Below, piece after piece: positions 27,063-30,672 of a stretch of 30,672 nucleotides of DNA. The translations under genes were made by a program, and so were the position numbers. The stretch is taken from contig DATDYW010000056.1 in the NCBI GenBank assembly GCA_036516995.1, forward strand, positions 1 through 30,672. The letters are read 5' to 3'. The notes beneath the pieces are model-generated. The model searched no databases. It saw nothing but the letters and a program-made list of their open reading frames with translations, and was not told where the DNA came from. Source of the stretch: DATDYW01 sp036516995 (GTDB lineage Bacteria > Patescibacteriota > Minisyncoccia > Phycocordibacterales > JAACPR01). Numbering within the stretch: position 1 is the first letter of the stretch; every line of letters starts with the position of its first letter.

Positions 27063-28004
27063 CTAAACCGCGACGTGGGCCTTGAGGGCCGGGTGCGGGT
27101 CGTAGCCGACGAGCTCGATGCCGTGCTCGTCGAAGGCGAAGATGTCCTGCACGTTCGGGTTGAGCCTGACGGCGGGAAGCTGCCTGGGCACCCGCGTCAG
27201 CTGCTCTTCCGCCTGCGCCACGCAGTTCTCGTAGACGTGCGTGTCGCCACCCGTCCAGACGAACTCGCCGGCCGTGTTGCCCGTCACCTGCGCGACCATC
27301 AGCGTCAGCAGCGCGTAGGACGCGACGTTGAACGGCACGCCGAGGAAGAAGTCGCAGCTGCGCTGGTAGAGCTGGCACGAGAGCACGCCGTCCGCGACGA
27401 AGAACTGGAACAGGCAGTGGCAGGGCGGGAGCCCGGAGACGTCCATCTCCTCGATGTCGGCGACGTTCCAGGCGGAGACAACGTGCCGACGGCCGTTCGG
27501 GTTCTTCCGGATGCCGTCGACGAGGCGGGAAATCTGATCGATTTCGCCGCCTTTGCCGTCGGGCCAGTGTCGCCACTGGTGGCCGTAGACCGGCCCGCAG
27601 CCGCCCCACGTCGTGGCGAAGTTGCGGTCGCCGAGCACGAGCGCGGCGAAGCGTTTCGTCTCGGCTTTCCATAGCTCGGGCGCGGCCTTCTGGTCCGGGA
27701 TTGGCTGACCCGTTTCCTGCAGCCAGTGGCGGCAGGGCCAGTCGGTCCAGATGGGGTTTCCCCGCTCCAGGAGGTAGCGGATGTTGGTGTCGCCGCGGAG
27801 AATCCAGAGGAGCTCCGTGACGATGCTGCGCCACGGCACTTTCTTGGTGGTGACGAGCGGGAAGCCTCGGCGGAGGTCGAACCGCATCTGCGGCCCGAAA
27901 ATTTTGCGGGCGGAGAACGCCGTGCGGTTGCCCGTCACGGTGCCCGTCTCGAGAATTTGCCGGAGCACCCGTAGGTACTCGTTTTCATTTTCAGATGTTT
28001 GCAT
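27063..28004 (-). CDS. thyA: Thymidylate synthase
   Basis: A 313-residue ThyA making dTMP from dUMP with methylene-tetrahydrofolate. It has the phosphate-binding segment GRRHVVSAWN, the active-site nucleophile Cys195 in LPPCHCLFQF, and RSCDFFLGVPFNVASYALL for dUMP binding. The N-terminal TKKVPWRSIVTELLW is typical. There is an insert around residues 90-125, as in longer ThyA forms (about 315 residues), compared with the 264-residue E. coli enzyme. ATG at 28004 is selected by CAGAAT 8 nt upstream. It is divergent from tmk. Confidence 0.97.
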   Translation of the reverse strand: MQTSENENEYLRVLRQILETGTVTGNRTAFSARKIFGPQMRFDLRRGFPLVTTKKVPWRSIVTELLWILRGDTNIRYLLERGNPIWTDWPCRHWLQETGQPIPDQKAAPELWKAETKRFAALVLGDRNFATTWGGCGPVYGHQWRHWPDGKGGEIDQISRLVDGIRKNPNGRRHVVSAWNVADIEEMDVSGLPPCHCLFQFFVADGVLSCQLYQRSCDFFLGVPFNVASYALLTLMVAQVTGNTAGEFVWTGGDTHVYENCVAQAEEQLTRVPRQLPAVRLNPNVQDIFAFDEHGIELVGYDPHPALKAHVAV

Positions 28005-28012
28005 TTGGCGGC

Positions 28013-28018
28013 ATTCTG
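28013..28018 (-). promoter_or_regulatory. -10 box of thyA
   Basis: CAGAAT on the minus strand, 8 nt before the ATG; the same pattern and spacing as at folA and dcd. Confidence 0.5.
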
Positions 28019-28068
28019 CAGCTTTGGGCGGGCGGCGCAAGTGCCCCGCTTTTCCTTTTCAGCCGCGG

Positions 28069-28077
28069 TGCTACCCT
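28069..28077 (+). promoter_or_regulatory. Extended -10 of tmk
   Basis: TGCTACCCT, 9 nt before the ATG at 28087. Confidence 0.52.
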
Positions 28078-28086
28078 TGCCGCCAA

Positions 28087-28746
28087 ATGAGCACCGTTCA
28101 CCAGCAATCACCGCAGAAGGGCCTCTACGTCGCCATCGAGGGCATCGACGGCTGCGGCAAGAGCACCGTCGCTCCCGTAGCAGCCGAGGAGCTCAAGGCG
28201 TACCTCACGCGCGAGCCCGGCGACTCGCCGCTCGCTGCCGCCGTGCGCGAGGTCCTGCTCAGAGACGAGGGCGTCACTGATCCGATGGCAGAGTTCTCGC
28301 TCTTCTGGGGAGCGCGCTTCGCGCTCGTCTCGAGCAGGATTGTGCCGCAGCTCGACGCCGGTCGTCACGTCGTTTCAGATCGTGCCGACGCTTCCACCTA
28401 CGCCTACCAGCTCTGCGGCCGTCAGCTCGGGGAAATGGTTCCGAGCGCGTACGAGGCCTTCTGGGCGATGCGCCGCTGCCTGCCGAAGCGCCCCGACCTC
28501 TACGTCTACCTCGACCTGCCGCCCGAGCTCGCCGCCGAGCGGCGCGCCAAGGCCAACCGCCAGCACGAGACGAACCACTTCGACCGCGAGTCGCAAGCCT
28601 TCTTCCAGTGTTTGCGCGCCGGCTACGAGAAGTTCTTCGCGAACGTGCCGGAGAAGCTCGTTCGAATTGACGCGACGGCGCCTATCCCCGAGGTTGCCGC
28701 CGCCATCGTCGCGGCCGTCCGCGAGCACCAGCCCGCCCTGATCTAG
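28087..28746 (+). CDS. tmk: Thymidylate kinase
   Basis: 219 residues. P-loop GIDGCGKST (19-27) after the strand LYVAIE. TREPGDSPLAAAVREVLL is the DR/EPG thymidylate loop. VVSDRADASTYAYQ is the DRY-like motif with Asp-Arg. DLYVYLDLPPELAAERR and a basic lid (RRAKANRQHETNHFDRE) follow. It phosphorylates dTMP to dTDP. With thyA, folA and dcd it completes a local dTTP set. Confidence 0.94.
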   Translation: MSTVHQQSPQKGLYVAIEGIDGCGKSTVAPVAAEELKAYLTREPGDSPLAAAVREVLLRDEGVTDPMAEFSLFWGARFALVSSRIVPQLDAGRHVVSDRADASTYAYQLCGRQLGEMVPSAYEAFWAMRRCLPKRPDLYVYLDLPPELAAERRAKANRQHETNHFDRESQAFFQCLRAGYEKFFANVPEKLVRIDATAPIPEVAAAIVAAVREHQPALI

Positions 28747-28756
28747 GGCGGGTTTT
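28732..28756 (+). terminator. Terminator of tmk
   Basis: Stem CCCGCCCT/AGGGCGGG around GATCT, then TTTT. It overlaps the tmk stop codon. Confidence 0.9.
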
Positions 28757-28768
28757 CCGCTTCAGAGC

Positions 28769-28796
28769 TTGACAAATATTGATTTTTTGATAAAAT
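28769..28796 (+). promoter_or_regulatory. Strong promoter TTGACA / TAAAAT
   Basis: TTGACA (28769-28774), 16-nt spacer, TAAAAT (28791-28796) with TG at 28788-28789. The ATG is 9 nt after the -10. Confidence 0.78.
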
Positions 28797-28805
28797 GCCG
28801 GGCAA

Positions 28806-29621
28806 ATGAAAATTTATACCCTCAATCCAGGCCCGCTCACCCGGGCATTCCTGCAGGTCTTCGGTCTCTCGTCCGACCAGCGCGAGGTGGCCACTCCCGA
28901 GGAGGCCGACATCGTGCTCGTCACGGGCACGCAGGTGCTCCGCGACGCGTTCCAGCGTCACGGCGGCAAGTTCTTCGCCGTGCTGAGCGCGGCGAAGACG
29001 GATCTGCAGCCGGCGCAGCCCGAGAACGTTTTCGTGATGGACAGTCTCAACCTCTTCAAGGAAGAGCGGGGCGTCAGCGCCATGCTGGCTTGCCACAAAG
29101 CTTGGTCGGCCAAGCGCGCGACGGTCGCCGCGGAAACCACGCTCCCGGTTCCCTCGGACCTCGCGAAGCTCTCGCGTAGCTACATGGTTCTGGTTGTGGA
29201 CGACAGCGTCCAAAACCTTAGCCTCGCGGCCATGGTCCTGCCGGGGCAGAAGATTGCAGTCGCGCAGAACCTGGCGGACGCACTTCGGTTGCTCTCCCTC
29301 GGTGGCGACAAGTTCGATGCGGTTCTCACCGATCTGAACATGCCGCCCGACAAGGCATACCCCGCACTCAATCTCGAACGCTACGGCGTGACAGATACCG
29401 TGCCGGCGGGCATCGCCCTGATGCTCGAGGCCACCGCCCGCGGCATCCCAGTCGCGATCGTGACCGACGCGAACCACCACCAGGACTTCTTCTCGGCGAT
29501 GTTCGATTGCGTGAAGGGGGCAGAGGTGAACGGCCAGAAGGTGCTGTTCCGTGGGGATTCCGGCAAACGCTGGGATCGGGCGCTCCAGGCGCTGCTCGAG
29601 CCGGACGCGCCGGGCGAGTAA
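28806..29621 (+). CDS. Two-domain protein with a response-regulator-like half
   Basis: 271 residues. The second half (125-235) reads like a CheY receiver: MVLVVDDSVQN (Asp132, Asp133), FDAVLTDLNMP with the candidate phospho-acceptor Asp176, and VAIVTDANH with Thr220. An insertion after the acceptor (PPDKAYPALNLERYGV) lengthens the usual loop. The first half (1-115) is an alpha/beta domain (MKIYTLNPGP, ADIVLVTGTQVLRDAF, FFAVLSAAKTD) that I cannot name. No DNA-binding domain or kinase gene is present. It may be a degenerate receiver or a ligand-binding relative. Confidence 0.65.
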   Translation: MKIYTLNPGPLTRAFLQVFGLSSDQREVATPEEADIVLVTGTQVLRDAFQRHGGKFFAVLSAAKTDLQPAQPENVFVMDSLNLFKEERGVSAMLACHKAWSAKRATVAAETTLPVPSDLAKLSRSYMVLVVDDSVQNLSLAAMVLPGQKIAVAQNLADALRLLSLGGDKFDAVLTDLNMPPDKAYPALNLERYGVTDTVPAGIALMLEATARGIPVAIVTDANHHQDFFSAMFDCVKGAEVNGQKVLFRGDSGKRWDRALQALLEPDAPGE

Positions 29622-29640
29622 AGGGAGACAGGTTATGTAA

Positions 29641-29670
29641 GGCCCGCGGCGCTTCGCCGCGGGCCTTTTT
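29641..29670 (+). terminator. Terminator
   Basis: 11-bp stem GGCCCGCGGCG/CGCCGCGGGCC, loop CTT, then TTTTT. Confidence 0.95.
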
Positions 29671-29719
29671 CTTTATCAGCCCTATACCCCCTGTTTACAA
29701 CCATTTTATCAGCTGGGCG

Positions 29720-29725
29720 TAGAAT
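29720..29725 (+). promoter_or_regulatory. -10 box TAGAAT
   Basis: Lies 9 nt before the ATG at 29735. Confidence 0.55.
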
Positions 29726-29734
29726 GTCCCCGCC

Positions 29735-30169
29735 ATGCTCACGAAGTCCGATCTCAAAGCCGTCGGTGCGCTCTTTGATGAGCGTGTTGGAAAGGCTATC
29801 GATAAGCGCGTACCGCCCATCGTCGAACGCACTATAAATAAACTAGTTCCTCCTATTGTTGAGCGAATATCAACACGTGTAGTCGAAGAGAGAGTAGACG
29901 TACTCCTAGAGGCAATTGCTGGAGGATTTGCTGATGTTGGTCGACGCTTCAATTTAGTTGACGCCCGCTTCGATCGTCTTGAGGAGCAAGTTGATCGTAT
30001 TGAGGCTGATTTAGAGGAAGTAAAAACTCGTGTCGCGCGTATTGAGGTAACGTTGGAAAAACACGACGGCCGCCTCTCGGCCCTTGAGAGTCTCTGGCGA
30101 AGCCACGACGGCCGCCTAGCGTCGCTCGAAGGTCTCTGGCGTGACCACTTTCCTGTTGCAGCAGCCTAG
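29735..30169 (+). CDS. Coiled-coil repeat protein
   Basis: 144 residues, predicted almost wholly helical. Residues 25-50 repeat a VPPIVER unit twice. Residues 70-105 are heptad-like (RFDRLEEQVDRIEADLEEVK). Residues 109-137 hold two 14-residue units of the form HDGRL-x-x-LE-x-LWR. This plan resembles small coiled-coil proteins that are common and variable in CPR genomes. The first two thirds use clearly more A/T-ending codons than neighbouring genes. Function unknown; oligomer formation is likely. Confidence 0.7.
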   Translation: MLTKSDLKAVGALFDERVGKAIDKRVPPIVERTINKLVPPIVERISTRVVEERVDVLLEAIAGGFADVGRRFNLVDARFDRLEEQVDRIEADLEEVKTRVARIEVTLEKHDGRLSALESLWRSHDGRLASLEGLWRDHFPVAAA

Positions 30170-30191
30170 CGTTGCACGATAAGCCTACCCC

Positions 30192-30227
30192 TGCTAGATT
30201 GCTCCCGCCCAGCGCGGGCGTTTTGTT
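30192..30227 (+). terminator. Terminator with an upstream -10-like box
   Basis: CGCCC/GGGCG around AGCGC (30206-30220), then TTTTGTTT, fits a terminator for the coiled-coil gene. TGCTAGATT at 30192-30200 looks like an extended -10 but lies before this hairpin, so its role for fusA is unclear. Confidence 0.6.
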
Positions 30228-30271
30228 TAGCCCCGGCCACCCGCTCGCGCGGCTCACGCACCGATTCACGA

Positions 30272-30672
30272 ATGAACCGCGACTACCCGCTCGAGCGCGT
30301 CCGCAACTTCGGCATCATCGCGCACATCGACGCCGGCAAGACCACCGTCTCCGAGCGCATCCTCTACTACACCGGAGAGAGCCACAAAATCGGCGAGGTG
30401 CACGAGGGCGAGGCCACGACCGACTGGATGGAGCAGGAGAAGGAGCGCGGCATCACCATCACCGCCGCCGCCATCACCTGCTTCTGGAACCCGACCTACA
30501 TGGGGGCGGACCAGTCGCTGAAGCAGCGCTTCAACATCATCGACACCCCGGGGCACATCGACTTCACCATCGAGGTGCAGCGCTCGCTGCGCGTTCTCGA
30601 CGGCGGCATCGTCGTCTTTGACGGCGTGGCCGGCGTGGAGCCGCAGTCAGAGACGGTGTGGCGCCAGGCCGA
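30272..30672 (+). CDS. fusA: Elongation factor G, 3' end outside window
   Basis: The first 133 codons of a translational GTPase. G1 is AHIDAGKTT (P-loop), with switch I region TTDWMEQEKERGITI leading to G2, and G3 is DTPGHIDF. EVQRSLRVLDGGIVVFDGVAGVEPQ is typical of EF-G. It moves tRNA and mRNA through the ribosome. No Shine-Dalgarno is seen before the ATG at 30272. A small insert (FWNPTYMGADQSLKQRFN) lies between G2 and G3, as in several EF-G proteins. Confidence 0.96.
   Translation, partial: MNRDYPLERVRNFGIIAHIDAGKTTVSERILYYTGESHKIGEVHEGEATTDWMEQEKERGITITAAAITCFWNPTYMGADQSLKQRFNIIDTPGHIDFTIEVQRSLRVLDGGIVVFDGVAGVEPQSETVWRQA

Noticed and set aside
26476..27834. 452-codon minus-strand frame spanning folA and thyA
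   Set aside because: Its last part is true DHFR, but the upstream part is thyA in a wrong frame; DHFR starts at 27006.
30192..30200. TGCTAGATT as the fusA promoter
   Set aside because: A terminator-type hairpin with T-run lies between it and fusA, so the assignment is not secure.

Overview
The window looks like a chromosome segment from a GC-rich, small-genome bacterium, most likely of the Candidate Phyla Radiation (Patescibacteria, Parcubacteria-like). This is inference. The grounds are short genes with short gaps, almost no Shine-Dalgarno sequences, many promoters whose -10 box lies 6-10 nt before the start codon, a TrmB-like regulator paired with a radical SAM protein, a class Ic-type ribonucleotide reductase, and many small membrane or low-complexity proteins. 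There is no rRNA, CRISPR array, insertion sequence or phage module.

Layout. 1-5450: a truncated unknown gene, a disordered protein with an EF-hand-like loop, tRNA-Leu(GAG), an M16-type peptidase, a small Cys-rich protein, tRNA-His(GTG), a GNAT acetyltransferase and a TrmB-like regulator. 5450-12700: a radical SAM enzyme, a Fic protein, two secreted or anchored proteins, a DoxX-like protein, a Nudix/deoxyribosyltransferase-like fusion, a ZIP metal transporter and a small membrane protein. 12700-16450: small unknowns, a Cys-repeat membrane protein, an RRM RNA-binding protein, an MGMT-type DNA repair protein and tyrosyl-tRNA synthetase. 16600-21550: nrdA and nrdB with small genes between. 21600-25700: a DsbA-like thioredoxin, a SIMPL protein, then secE-nusG-rplK. 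25700-28750: dcd, folA and thyA on the minus strand with tmk divergent. 28800-end: a receiver-like protein, a coiled-coil repeat protein and the start of fusA.

Functional themes. nrdA/nrdB, dcd, thyA, folA, tmk and the Nudix fusion form a deoxynucleotide and dTTP supply set. secE, nusG, rplK, tyrS and fusA are housekeeping translation, transcription and secretion genes.

The unusual part lies between the genes. (i) Each tRNA is followed by a perfect inverted copy of its own 3' end (24 and 28 nt). That copy leads into a shared structured body of about 128 nt, closed by a short direct copy of the same tRNA's T-arm strand. The body is conserved between loci, while the flanks follow the local tRNA. 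(ii) A second structured element of about 116 nt occurs three times (after the DoxX-like, DsbA-like and rplK genes), with compensatory base changes, plus degenerate derivatives. (iii) A third repeat of about 75-80 nt occurs three times. (iv) The TrmB-like gene and the radical SAM gene share an identical 16-nt operator-like site placed at both promoters. The tRNA-linked element is the best candidate for an undescribed system.
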